Notes under the pieces: generated by a model
What the model was told of the DNA's origin: nothing
Database searches by the model: none
Seen by the model: the letters and a program-made list of their open reading frames with translations, nothing else
Part shown: piece by piece, positions 30,722 through 45,700 of the stretch
How the letters are laid out: every line of letters starts with the position of its first letter
Numbering within the stretch: position 1 is the stretch's first letter
Source of the DNA: Bostrychus sinensis
Lineage: Eukaryota > Chordata > Actinopteri > Gobiiformes > Eleotridae
NCBI GenBank assembly: GCA_020698575.1
Contig: CM036242.1
Span: 16,039,124 to 16,103,123 of the forward strand
Reading direction: 5' to 3'
DNA: 64,000 nt
Position numbers and translations under genes: made by a program

Positions 30722-33700
30722 ATGTTAAAATTTAGCTTCAGGAGGGATAAAGAGAAGGATTTTGTAAGTTCTGTTTTCATGAAACTTTATCATTTAACTA
30801 ACGTTAGCCAAGCCTGGTTTAAATAACTTTGATTAAGTGCAAATGTAAATATAACGTTATGTATTTATGTATCTACAGTAATTACTAGCCTAGATTTGAA
30901 CTAAAAGTAAACAGATAAGACCTACAGTTGTTTTGTGAGTAAAAATTGTCTGCCTTTATGCCCTGTATCCTTATTAGAGCAGTCTACTGCATGTTTTACC
31001 TCTGAGTAACCTTGTAATTGTTGTACATAGAAACATATAAGTCATGGGTTGATCCCAGCTGCCTCACTTGCTCCCAAACCTGCTGTACCTCGTACCCCTC
31101 CCCCACGCAGCCCAGACCCCTCACCTGAAAGACCCAGGTAACACTAGTTAACTTAACTTGTAATATTTGTAAACGCATAGTGTAAACCTTTAAAGCTTTA
31201 CAAAATTTAGTCTTTGTCAATAAATAAATCACGTATGCACAAGTAATACCACAATAGTATTTCCAGCTTTACTAAAATAATAAGTTTAATAAAATAATGA
31301 CTCTAATTCACAGGTCAGCTTTGGCAGCAGCCATCTTGTCTTCCTCGCTAACTGGACAGACATGGGCACTCCCTTCCACACGGCCAATGTCCTTCTCTGA
31401 AAGTGACCGATCAGAGTCTATCACCTATGAACCAAACAGCACAGAACTTTGTCAACGGTAAAACAGCACCTCCAAATAGCTACAGTATTACTTTTAAATG
31501 TGATGAAGGTTTCCATTCAGAAGTAAAAATAAGAATCCAAAGAATCTATTATGCATAGACATTAGTATTGACAGCTTGTTATTAATTACTACAGTATTCC
31601 CGATTTTTTCTATTCAGGAGACATCAAATAAGTCATAGTCAATTAAGAATAAGCGTTATCGGTGTATAAATAATCTTCTTCTCTTTAAAAATCATTCTAT
31701 CTGTAATTTTTTCCTTCCCCTAAGGACAATCTAAATTAACTGCTGTCATATAGTGTTGTTGTTGAAGTGCATAACAGACAGTTGTAGGCTGTCACCATCA
31801 AGTGACAGTTGTGCCTGTTGTCATTAGGTGTATCCTGTGGCGCTGCAGTTCACATCTAAATCTTATGTGTTCAAATGTTTTAATTGTGTTACATTTTTCA
31901 AATCCAAAAATAATACTCAGTGGTTATGTAAGAGCCTTAAATATATTTCATCATTCATGCATAAAATGTTTGGAGTTTGTTCATTGTCTTCCTTAGAGAA
32001 AGATGGTCTGAAGATTTAGCGAGTCGGCCAGCCTTGTCATCTCCAGACCACTCTGAAGGGGAGTTGGAAGACAGAGACGAGTTAAAGGAGGAGAATGAAA
32101 TTGAGGAACATGTCTACCACACTTTGGACACAGGAGGGCTATGTGAAACTGCTGAATCAGTGTATGCCTTACCTCTGAAAGCCAAGGTGGGAGTTTTAGT
32201 GTTTGACTTAAGATCTGTGCTCCTGTACTTATTACCTCCTAAGTTTTCCTTTGATGATTAATTTTAAAATCCATATTGCCTTAACGTGTAGCTTCTAGCC
32301 TTTTACCTGAGTTTGTGTGCGCAAACCTTATCCACTGGGAGGCACAGTTGGGTTATGCATCCTTAATATTTTGTTAGTGAGGTTCTTGGTGTACTGCCAT
32401 GGAAACATTCATTTTTGTTCATTAATTATTCCATTATAATGACAACTCCAGGTGTTTGTTCAAATATTGACCTATGACTATAATTTTAATTGAAATTGAG
32501 TGAAACCTGGGTGAACCTACAGTGTGTGTATTTAGCTCTAAGATACCTAATATAACACATATTACACCCCAAGAGCGTGCTCTCACTCACTCTTGGGATT
32601 TTACTCTCTTCTCTGGTATACTGACACATTGCGTTAATAGTCCCACTGGGTTCTATTTCCTCCTGTCAGCTGCCTTTCCACATACCACAGTGGGTATTTA
32701 TCTGCTACTTTAGTCTTTGGTCCAAGTTAGCTAAAACACTTTCCAACAACACATATAGACTGTTACACCCTAGCGCTGTGTATTATACCCCAATAGACTT
32801 TCAATTTTTCACTGTATATCTTTCATAAATCTGTTGGAGCAGAACCTGATTGCCACATTTATCAACTGTCTTTTTTATTATCCAGAGCTGACAACATGAA
32901 TGAGAATTATGATCCACATAAAAATATATGAATATGTTTGCTATGTTAAGTTGCTTTCTAGGGCAGCTTTCTGGAAATTTATTTCACACATTTCCCTCAC
33001 CATCTGTTTGATCTGTTTGTCTTTTTGCCTAAAGGCTAGTGCACAGCAACCAACTGAAACATCTGGTGAAGTCCCTACATTTGGTATTCTCTTCTCATTT
33101 TATTTGCAACTTAAAGAATCAAAGAAATACAATAATTTTCACTGCTATTTTTTGTAAATTATGTATAGTTAGCAAATATTATTTATATATTTTTTTATCT
33201 TTTCACCCTTTACAGACTATTTGGCTCTTTACAGTCTTAATTCAAATGTACTGTGCTACAGGCAAAACATTGTTTCTGGTAATTCTTACTACCCTAAGGC
33301 TTTTGCTGCTACAGAGTGTAAAAGAGTATTTGCAAATGCTATTATAAGCACTAGATTGTGTATGCCCAAAGCTGCATTTAAAAATAACAAAGCCAATCAG
33401 TGTGAATATCTGTAGCTCTCTTAATGTGTTGTATTATTTGCATATGACATTAAAGTATCGAATGTCCAATTGCTCATCTCAGTGCTGAATTTGTCTGTCT
33501 GGTGTCTTCTAGATTTTACTGAAGAAACCAATATGCAGTCTCCTCAGCCTAGCCATAAATCCTTCAAGAAGAAAGAGTCTGTCAGAAAGAGCTCTCGAAG
33601 TAAGAAAGATGTGCCATGTAAGTGAAATTATGTGGAGTGTATTTCCTAAGGCCTGAAAAGAATAGATGTTTTGATAGATGTAATGCACAATAACAGCAAA

Positions 33701-36700
33701 GACCCTATGTGTCATAGAGAGGTGAAGGTGAAAAAAGATTTACTTAAAGTGTATTATTGTTCTTTTTACTGCCACTACTCCTTTGACTTACTGAATTATT
33801 TGAGGTCCAGATGTTGTACTTCAAAAGATTTAAAATGGTTTCTTAATCAACATTCTTTTTTAAATAAAATGTTTCTCTTTTAGCTGTTCAGGCCAGTCTA
33901 GCCAGGGACAGTCTCTCCCAACTCAGTGAAGCCATCATCTCCAGAAGTTCCACACAGCTCTCTTCAGTGCCCAGTAAGTCTCACACTGAAGTACAGAGGA
34001 AAGAAGACAAGAAAGAGAAAATGCACAGGACACTCGAACTAAGACAACCAGCAGAAAGAATACAACCTGGGATTGTTCATAGTCACGACTCTTCAAAGCC
34101 CTGGGACAAAAGAGAGGATTTAAACAGTAAGTGGAAAAAAAAGGGCTATTACATAATATCTACTGTGTCAGAATTATAAATTAATTTATGCTTTACATAC
34201 TGCAGGCCAAGTAGAGCTGCAGAATTTAAGGCGGCATGCTCAAGAGCTGGTGGATGAGAATGATGCCCTCAAGATGACAGTGCATCGTTTAAATGTGGAG
34301 CTAAGCCGCTACCAAGTCCGCTTCAGGCCACTTTCCAAAGAAGAGGTATGCAACCTGCATTATAACTTACTTAAATCCTTTGAAGAGACACATTTCTTTT
34401 TCTTGTATTTAAGAAATCTCCTGGTAACACATTGTAAGCAGAACGATCTGTAAAAAAAGACATCATATAGGCTATTACTGTATTAAGGATTTTAATATTT
34501 GTTTGCTCACATCAACCATATCACATATTTGCATACATTTGGATCTGCTGCCGCCTTCCACCAAAAATGTTTATCCTGACGAATCCTGAAGAAAAGGATA
34601 TGGTTTTGTTGACATTACTGGGTTAATCAACTTCCCAACCAAATTGTATTTCATTTGTGTTATTTTTCTTTTTACCTACCTCCAGCTCGCATTGACTATT
34701 CTTTGCTGTTGAACAGGAAAAAATAGATTGACTGGCCACACTACTGCTCCTCTGCTTCAACCTAAGAATAATAAGGGATAGCTGTTGGTCTACTTGATTT
34801 GTAAACACTGAAAATTCCAATCCAACCAAGAAAAATCCCAGCGGAAACCTAGCTATTCTGGCACTGACTAAGTTTAGGCTAATTGTGGCATATGAAAATT
34901 CTAATGCTATACTTAGAGGTTTGAAGTAAGCTCTAAACTTGAGTTTGATATTTTTAACTTGTAGGTGTAGTGAGCATGATGAAATGAATTTTTGGGTAAC
35001 TCCTCATAACACAGTATTAATTTCTTTTGACTCCATCAGTCACAGTATGCCTCTCACTTATTCTCTGCTCAATTTCTGCATTTATTCCCACACAAGACAG
35101 CTATTTATTATTTTCACTTGAAATCTCATGAACAGATCCTCCTTTATCCTCTTTAATCTTCTGTTACACAGACTTTAAAGTCGTAAATCATATGAACGAT
35201 GTCCATAGATTTAAGACAAAACTTTCTTTTAAACCAAACCCTAAAGATAGAAATTCCTCTTTGATCCTGATCCCTGTTGAGTAAAAAAGCTTTGCTGCTG
35301 TCTGTCTGTCTGTCTGTCCGTCCGTCCGTCTGTCACTGTGACTTGTAGGTTTAAAGCATGTTTTTGATCCATCTGTCTGGCTTTTAGAGTGTTTTACATC
35401 TGAGAAGAAAGCCTTTAGTTTTAATCATGGCTGCCCCATGCTGCGTCTTCACCCCAGGATCTTCTGCTCTCATTACTAACAGTTTGGTATCTGTGTAGCT
35501 GCATGTCTCTGTTGGTCCTTTTTAATGACTTCTTTAAGTGTGGCTGGTGAAAGGAAGAACTGTGGGTCATAACAAGTCCAAGTCCAATTGTGTGAACAGT
35601 ATTTATCTATTCTTTAACCAACTGTAAACAAGAACATCAAAATATTTAGGCCCATGCTAGCTTTACAAATACTCTTTTGGGTCACATCTTATTTTTTACT
35701 GATGACTTGCAGTAATACCTTTCTCTCTCTGTGTGTTTTCTAGAGTGCCAGAATTAGTGGATTACCAATTACAGGCTCACCTCCTCCCTGGCTGGTCAGT
35801 TGCATTTTAAGCCCTATTTTAGACAGTTAAATGGCGTGTGTGTATGGAAGTAATTTAGTCACTAAATTTATGAAACAGAATTTTTTGAATTTCAAGATTT
35901 GCAATTTTTTCATTGAATTTTGAATAACAACTCAATTTCTAAAAGAAATGCCATCTAAAAATTCAGTGCAACAAAAATCTGTGCATAAAAAACAAAAATA
36001 CAGTGGATAAAAATTGTGTATGTAAAAATGTATGTCTCTTGTCTTAACATTTCCTTTTTAGACACATAATATAATAATTTGTGGCCTGTATGAAGCCACA
36101 TCTACAGATTGCTAAATTTTACAATTCCAACCACAAGAGTATGATAAAAAATGCAACCAACATACACACTGACTCACCAAATAGTGTTTTTATCTCTATC
36201 ATGGAGAACCTGGGATTGAGGCCAGGTTTGGAAAACTGCCCTTTTATATTTTAATTTATTTCATTGCACATTATATGCACTGTTAATGGCCATAACTCAA
36301 AATAAAGTTACATCTTAATACTGTATAGTCAAGGAACTTACTGGAACAACATAATTGTCAGGAATTTGCTTCCAAAGCCAGCCTCGAAAACTGATTAATT
36401 ACCAATTGGTGTGAGGTATTAGGAATTATCTCTAAAAACAAGACATGAAAAACAGCATCTAGGCTATACTATTAAGAATTTTAAAATGAGAATGTTTGGT
36501 GTCTATTTGCAAGCTCTGTCCAGTCACATGCTTATTAAGATAGGGTTTTTTGTTAGGGATGCTTCAATAGACTTTGTGGTCTACATACTTGTCAACATTG
36601 AAAGTACAGTGTTTTATAAGGCCTAGATAATGGCAACATTGCATTTGATTAACAATAAACTCAGAAGTAGAAATATATGGTGAGACCTAAACTCCATGTT

Positions 36701-39700
36701 CAGGGATGACAGTATACCATAGACAGTATAATTTTACAAAAAACAATGTCCAACAACTTTTCCTTAAGTGCTTATAACTATGTAAAATCTAGATGTATTG
36801 TAATTTATTCTTTGTCATTTAAAAAAAAACACATTTTGTTTTGTTTTTTTCTGGCTGGCTAAGGGCTAGAAGGTCCACTGGGAACAAAAGAATAACATTG
36901 TGAAAACGTTTAGAGAATATTTGGTTAAGGCAAGGCAAGGCAAGTTTATTTGTATAGCACAATTCATACACAGAGTAATTCAAAGTGCTTTACAGAAAAA
37001 AGGCAAGTTTAAAAGTATAAAGACAAGAATTACAATAAGATTTACATATGCATTCATCTCCACATTTTACTGACAGGCCATATGTGTGAAATAAAAGGGA
37101 ATTTTATTGTTTGCAATGCAAACTTATTTATTTTTGATGGGTATCCTGTGTGTTTTCCCTTCGTGTTTTAAGAAATTAGTGCCCTCTTCACAGGCAAAGG
37201 CAAAGTAAATGCAATTCAGAAGCTGTGTAGCTTCCGTACTCAAATGACCAATTCTGTATGCCGTCCTAATCACTGTCATTAATCACCAAAAACAAACAAA
37301 AAGCTCATTAACGTCTTGTACGGTTCATTAGAGCAAGGCAGATTAAACACACAATTTCACAGATTTAGAGTTCACCTGGAGCTTTGTCTGTTTTTTTCTT
37401 TAGCTTGACATGAAGTATTTATCTCCACTATTACTCGCCTATGAGGACAGGATAAATGAAAAGGATGCTCTTCTGAAAACCACAGAGGTAAAGCAATGGA
37501 TGAATGTTGGCTCTTTTCACTGAACAATGTTGGATGTCTTGTGCTACAACCTCATGTTTTAAGTTACATATAATAGCAACAAGTAACTATACAATACATA
37601 CTTCTTTATCTGAATGTGTATCTACAAAGTTTGATACAGGATTTGGCACAACATTTGTCTCATGATGTGCCTTCAGGGACCCGCACAGCTACTGCAAATT
37701 GGTATTGCATGAAAAACCAACTGTTGTTTTTGCTGATGTTGTTAATGACTGAGCCTGTGTTCATTTGCCACAGGAGGAAATGAAGAGATTACGCGTTCAT
37801 GTTGAGGAGGTGATCAAAGAAAATGAGAAACTGCATGATGAAATTGCAAAGATTGGAGGGGTTACACAGAAAGACTGGTGAGAAGACTGATTTCCTGTTT
37901 TGGACATCTATTACCATGCACACACAACACTTATGACACTTCAACCAAAATCATATATATGTAATTTAAGTTTTTTGTGAACTTAGAGCTGTTTGAATCT
38001 TGTTGTGTTGTATGAATTCTCAATGCCATATTTTTAATATTCAGCGGAACAAGTTGCATTATGTATGAATGTATTGCAGTTTAGACAATAGCCTCCAACA
38101 ATGACAGAAAGTATAATATTAAAATTGTGAGTAATAGTTTTAAAAGAAGGTTTCTGGCATTCATATTTACATTTGTTATACTCTCAGGCAACAGCTCCAA
38201 GAACAAGCTTTCCTGGTTTTGCAAGAGAACCAGGTACTGATTGAACAGCTAGAGGCTGAGAACATTAAGGCCAAGGAAACCCATAGCAAACATCACTTGG
38301 AAGGTATCATTTCTTTGTTTCTGCTTTCTGCTGTTTTTACTGGGAACTGGCAGCTCCCGGCAGCTTTTCTCTTTTTATTCACCTCACAATATTTTATACT
38401 GATTGAAATCTTAAACTTATCTGTCAGTCAACCTTCGCAATGCTGGTGGTGTAGAGATAGTGTGATTATTTTACTATGAGCTCGAATCAGCTTTGTAATA
38501 AATAATTTAAATTACTTTTTATGTCTTTGTCTAGGTTTTAGCAAAAAGATTTTCAGGAGAAAGAATAACATACCCAGATGCATATGCACAGTCAATGAGT
38601 TTTCTGTTTTCTCTCTTCCATCTGTAGTATCCAAGGTGGCCAAGCAATTGATGTTGTGTGAAGCAGAAAAACAACATTTGGAGGAGGATTTGGAGGCAAA
38701 CAAGAGAGAAGCCCAGAAAAATAAAAGGAATGCACAAGTTCTGCAGGATCGCCTTAAAGATGCGGTCACATGGGATGAACACTGCAATATTGCTGGAAAA
38801 CTTAGATGGTTTGTATACAGTAACTTCACATGATTAATATATAATTATGTCCTCCAAGATTTTTCCTGGTTTGTTTGTTGTTGGTGTGTTGGCAAGTTAA
38901 CTTGTAAAGTTTGGATTTTAATGGGAAGGTCAGATAAAAAGGAAAGGTCAATAATGGGTCTGAGAAAATATTATTTTGTAGTTGTATCCGGAACACCGGG
39001 TGGATCAAGGAACTTCTTAAAGATTCTTTACCATTGTGAGACAAACTCTCCTAGTACTTCTAGTATTCATCCATAATTGAATATTCATCTTTCTCTAAAA
39101 ATATTTCTGTTGTAATTATAGAAATTGCATCAATGCTATGTGTAAAAACAGTTCCTAGGCAATACTAGTTTAAGCTTCTTCTACAGTGTAAGATATGCAA
39201 CTTTCATTTTGTCAACAGAGACAGGCATTGCACAGATATTGACCAAAGATTGGTCATGAATCATGATCATTTTTCCAATGCATTAGGTCAGTTTAGTTGA
39301 TTTATTGATTCTGTTGGGCAGATAAATCCTGGCTAACGACCAGGAGATAAATGGAGATGAAATCTGTGTTCTGGGGTATGAGTAATTTTGTTCATCAACA
39401 CATTGCCATTATTAACTACTCACAATTTATGTTTGAAGATAGTACGGTAGGTTAATTCTTTAATGTTTGTCTTGAGATTAAGTATTTGTTTTTTGGCAGG
39501 CAGCTGGAGGAGCAGGACAACAGAAATAGGAGTAACAGAGAAGAACTCCTTCGTAAAATGTGCTGTGTGGAAGAGGAGAAAAGGAACCTGAATCTGGACA
39601 AAGCCAACCTGACAGCAGACATCAAGAGACTGAAGATGGAGCTAGAGATGTCCAAACAAGCTCACAGGTGCATAGCTACAAAATCATAGTTGCTATTACT

Positions 39701-42700
39701 TTGGTATTATAAAATGTGTTTTGTTTGATTCACTGTTGTCAAACTTCACTCAGTTAAGTAATGACACATTGACTGTGCAGTAAGTAATTGCAGGGACCAT
39801 TTCTCTGTAAAGTGGTTTAGAAAAAGAATTACAGGTCTCACCAAAGTTCAAATAATCTTTTCCTTACACTGTATGATTTATTTTCACCTGAAATAGCTGC
39901 AGTCCGTGGAGACATCTTGGGCTCCCAGTGAGTGACTGAGATTTACATGGACCAAGTCATTTTGATGTGTGAAGATTGTCAGAGGGTGTTTGATTAAACC
40001 ACAGTTATTTTAGTTTGCTAGTGCCTTATCTGGACAACCATTTACCCCCTCACATTCTTTTTATTCTTTTCAGTGTCACAGCTTGGCTCACTCTTCAGTT
40101 TTATTTCTCATTTCTCTTACAGGAAGGCTGAAGGGAGGCTGAGTTTGTTGAAGCAACAGAAGGATGAATCTGTGCTGAAAGAGGAAAAGACTCGACGTTA
40201 CCTCGGAGCTGTCGTCTCTGTGGCAGAGCACATTTCCCTGGAGAGAGACCAACTGTTGCACATGGTAACACTCATGTTTTGGAGGAGTTTGTATTACATG
40301 TACTGCAGCTACACAAACTTTATCCAAACTACAATGTTCTCAAAGCTTACAGACGTCTTGGAGCAGTTTACTTCAGTCATTTGTTAGGTCCTTGGTGGCA
40401 GTCATGGCTGCAAGCATTATCCTTTGAGCATGACTTGCACTGTGCAAAATGGCTCTGGGAACAAGATATTTAACTTTGCCAAAGAGGATGTGTTTTCACT
40501 GGTGTTTGTTTGTTAGTTTGTCAACAAGGCAAGATAATCTAGTCAGATTAGAAGTCAGTAATGGTTTGCAAGAGAAAACTGTTTTTTGGTGTGAAATCAG
40601 TACATCATCTGCATTCAGGAATTCTCTAAAAAGATACTTGTACCATTGTGAGATAGCGATATTCCAGAAGATACTAACCTAAGTTGACATGTTTACCATT
40701 GTCTTTGGTGGAGTGCTTCTAGTTAAAAGACCTTCAACAGAAATGGACTTTATACTTAAATTGGAACTTGTTGGTTATATTTGTATTACTGTGTCAAATA
40801 ACTTAATTTGTGTTTGCCTAAAAAATGTCAAAGGGAACGGCAGTTATGTCTTCTCAAATACACATTTTACAAAGGTTGATTGGTATTAATTATTGGTATT
40901 GGTACTATTATGGTTTGGTTGGATGGACTGTTAAGTGAACAGCATGTGTGATTGCAGGAGAGAATAAGTTTGAACTGTAGAGTTGCATTTTGAAATTTGA
41001 TCATAAGATACCATCAAAATCTACACACTGCACCTTTAAGTGAACGTGAACTTTTAATGCTAGTGTTGCTGTGGTTTCTACACCATTTGCCTAGAATTAA
41101 CGGTCCCCCATTTGTCTGGTTGGTTCCCACATATGCGTCAGAGAAATTATGTAATGTTATTAGTCATCAGCGCTTTGTGTCTCTGTTTCTGCATTGTTCG
41201 TTGAATAATGATGACTGTTTTAAGTTTTATTGACTAAATGCTCAAGACAGTAAGAGAGATGGAAAACAAGAGCCCCTCATTATAAAGACAAGTTCAGCTC
41301 AAGCCAATAAATCCTCTGACTAATAAATGATGTAGCTAATGTGTAATGAACAAAAATGGTGCAGTGTCACCAGTTGGTCCAGATGCAGAAAAAATAGCCA
41401 TTACCATCACATGTCCTGTTTTTGGGCCCTAAATGTTACATATAGCAAAAGAAGACTCTGACAATGTACAAAGTAGCTGGTCCTTGAAATCACATTGTTT
41501 AAGCTAGGGGGTTAAATAATGGAGGACTGTGCAAATGACAGGAATTATTAATGTTTCTGACTTAGCATTGGAACAGACTACAGTCTATTCATTAGCAAAG
41601 GTCAATTTTGGGTTGACATTCTTAATGTCACAATACATATTTAAATATTGCGCTAGCTAGATTAAAAGTCAGGCAAGAGATTTTTCACAACATAGTGTCT
41701 GATTGCAAATGCGTAGCTCATTGTCCTTTAGTCTGAGATTAAACTAATGAATGTAATTACCTCATAGTAATGAAATACTTTGAGTCCTTCAGCAGTGCTG
41801 CTCTGTTACATTTCTAATTCTATTTCATGTCCTGTGTCATAAGAATAGTGTCTGAAATAGCAGCATCTAAATAAACTGAACTTATATTTGTTCAACTTTA
41901 ACCAACAGGAATATGAAGGAGAAAGCAGAATGAATGGCCTCACACTGTGTAACTTTATTTAATGACATTAATTAAAATAAGTAAAATCATCAATCATCAC
42001 TTATTGCTAATATACTGAGCATGATTATATTTGATCATCAGTTTATTACATTGAGAATTCCCTTCAAGAGGAGTCACGAGGCAGTGTACATTTTGTGCCA
42101 GTCCCAAACCCAGATAAGGTAGAGGGTTGAGTATGGAAGGGCACCAAGTGTAAAACCTAAGCGAAAATACTATGCAAGTCACTGCACACTGGGAGGCAGG
42201 TGGTTTGCTGTGGCATCTCCAGAAGAAAGCAATTAGAAACCACTGTTAACTACTGTTATTTTTTTTTATCTGAAGTTGGATTAAGTTTTCAAAATGTGTA
42301 CACAATTAAAAGTACATTTACTAAAATAATACTACTCAAGTAGAAGTAAAACTAGTTATTTGGCCTAATAATTTGACTATAAAAAGGGCTTAAAATGTAT
42401 GAATGTAACGTTTACAAAATTATTTTGAAAATTACAAATATATTTGCTTTAAAAAAATGCATTCAGCTAGATTACATGAGTAAAAGTATTTACTGTTAGT
42501 AACGTCTCTGTAAATAGTCAGACCATAAAATTGGAATGACATTTTTTTGCAAAGTTCAAATATTTTGTGGGCTCAGCATGTATAAAACTCAGTTCTGGCT
42601 TCCTTACAGAAATGTTGCAATGAGCTGCTGCCTCACCGCTCCCACGCTGGGAATGTCACAAATAGAACAGAGTTACATGTTCAGAGTTACAGGCACAGTA

Positions 42701-45700
42701 TGACAGATATTTACAGATGTCAGTTCACTGATATATTTATATCTCTCTTGTTTCATAATAGTAACACCTGAGAACAGTGGAATGAATACACACTGTTGAA
42801 ACTTAAATTACTTTGAACGGAAAAACTGTTTACAACTTTAGGGAGTTTCCTGTAGCATTTCTCTAAAAATAAAACAATGTGAAGACTGGTGTTGATAACA
42901 ACAAACTAGAGTGTGACAAAGGGTGGGATGAATGATGATAAGAATAAAGCACAATTTGATGACTTTTCAAAACACACAATGGTGCATCATCAAGCATTTT
43001 TGTAGCACTGGCAGCTCAATCATCCCCACATTTATTCATAGAACACAGATGAACTTGCTATTCTTTGTATCAAATACCTATAGCCAGATCCTATTTGTGT
43101 ATGCTGCATCTATATTTATTATTTATGTGATTGCAGTATTCTGCTTTCACCTTTGACAAAACTAAAATGAATTTTTAGCTCTAAATGTTATCTACTAATT
43201 CAGAGTGTCATTGCTTCTTTTTCACCAGTCTGTCTCTTTTCCTTTAACCCACTCACTTCCTAAATCCAGCTGTGCGCTTATTTTGTTACCACCTTCTGTG
43301 TTTGTTTGTCAGATCTGTAACTCTTATCTTCTTTTTTCTGTCTCACCAGGCATCAGTTCTTGAGCAAGAAAAGCAAGGATTTATCGGCAAGCTTTTGAAT
43401 GGCACTGTTCGTTTTGGAACGCTACATGAGGAGGTCAAGGTAAATCTCTTCTGAATAAACAGAAAAGGCCAACATTTGTAGAACATGGCTTCCCAAAAAA
43501 CACATATTCCAACACTTCATTTAATTTTAATAATAATTACACACTCAAGGACAAAAATAATCCTTTATTACTAGTAATTTTACTACTTTAGACATATTTA
43601 TTACCAATTTATGGATGACAAATTGGTTCAGATCTGAGAATTTTGACCCAGAAATAACAACTGAGCATTTTGTAGTCACCATGGCAACATTTGTATATCT
43701 ACCATGACATCTGTATGTACAGTACGCAGTCAGTGTAGATGACAGCAGATTGCAGTGTACTTTGCTATGTACACCCACAAATGAGAACATACCTAATGTT
43801 AGTTTAAGTGCATCATTGCCTTGCCCTAGAGCTGTTGCCCTGCGTGTCATCCAGCTTGCCAGATCCTTTTGTCACTCAAGCCACTGTAGAGAGAAAAAAA
43901 AACATCTAGCGCTTCTCACAATTTTATTAGTGTCTCTATAGCAACAGGCCTGAGAGAAAGAGGTATGGTTGAGTGCGTGTGAATGTGACTTACTGGTGAT
44001 CAGGCCATTCAACAAAAAGAAGGAATAGTTTTCCCCTCATCTCCCCGATGCAGGTTGCCAGTACTAATGGTTTGTTATAAAACCTATTGGCAGAATCTCA
44101 TCTTGTGAATGGAGACAGCTTGTCATAGAAAACATTCCCATAACCTTTCAGCTGATAGTAGTAGCAGATCTTCTTAGAGGAAATGCCAGATTTTATTTAC
44201 TTAATTTCTTCTCATTCCATCCACCAAAAAGGTTATGTTTTTTTGCCAGTGTTGGTTGATTGCATTTTTTTAATCTTTTAGTAAGATAACTTAAAAAATA
44301 AATACTGATACAATAAATAAAATGAAAATCAACAATTACACAAAGAAGGCCTTTGGAGCATAAATAGAGCATTTACCCCTGAACTAGAAAATCCTCAGTT
44401 TGAGGCCATGTCTTGGTACTACAGGGTTACAATTGCAAGATGAGGCCAATGACTTGACAAAGGTTGGCACTCTCTAAGTGCTTCTAGTTTTTAACCCTTA
44501 ACCATACAGGACTAATATTTTCATAATGTTTTTGCACTTAAGCTATACAAGACCACATACAGAACTATAGGAGCAAATCAGTTTGATTGTCAGATACATA
44601 ACCAAGATCATAAATGCATTATGCAATATAAGAGAATATGCGTGAGCTGTGACACAGATGTAGCTGCATTATTTATGGTTAACATGCCTCTATTTTCTTC
44701 AAGCATCTGGAAATGTTGAATATTTTATTTAGTGCGTGCACAAATATAGCCAAGGTTCATTTTATTAAATGACTGTAGTTACTTTTGTGAGGGCAGAACA
44801 CCTGCTGTACAAAAACTGAAAAGACAAATAGCATAGAGCCTAGAAACACAAGCTAATTTGCTGTCAAATAGATTTTTTAACTATAAATCTTGGGTCACAT
44901 ACATTACTCTGCAATTTGGACACATTTTAGCAATCTTGCTTACAATAATTTAAGTATAGCTAAAACACATAAGCGCTCATTGTTGAAGTGACCATTTTTT
45001 GTGGACTTTGTTGTAGATGACTCAAGTCATACAACAATATTCAGTAAAGATCATAAGTGCTGAATGTTTGAAGCTCATGTAAATGATACACCATACTGGA
45101 TAAATTGTAATTCAACTGTAAGAAGTGAAAAAGACACATATGTTCAGGCTGGCAATTTACTCTACTTTCTGTGGACCTATTCATCACTTTTGAGTACAGT
45201 ATTAATTCACTGTATTTTACTTTGTAGAAATTATCCCTGGTAGTAAAAAGCAGGTCAGAATCTAAGGCTAAAAAAAACACAAAACCGCAGCAGCCCCTTG
45301 CCGAAGATTCTGAAAATATGCAAGCATAAAACTACTTACTTATTCTGTACTATATATAGCATTATGATTTTCTTTTTTGTTATAAGAAGTATGTCATTTA
45401 TAAATTCCTTTTTATTTCAGGATTTGTATCTTATAGTTGTATTTGAATGTTATCAGTGAAAGGTTGGAGCTGTCTATTTCACCGTCTGTCTCTTTGTCTG
45501 TCATGGTCACTTCTGACCCAGCCACCACTCAAAGTGACTACAACCCCATCATTAGCCATTCATCAAATGTAAACACTGACCTATTCCATAAATCCTGCTT
45601 TGTGTCAGTTCTAGAGGTAGCCACTTAGCCTCATCTCATACATTACATAGCACCATATGATCAGGGCTCAGTGATTAACTGGTACTTGGTACTAATGAAA

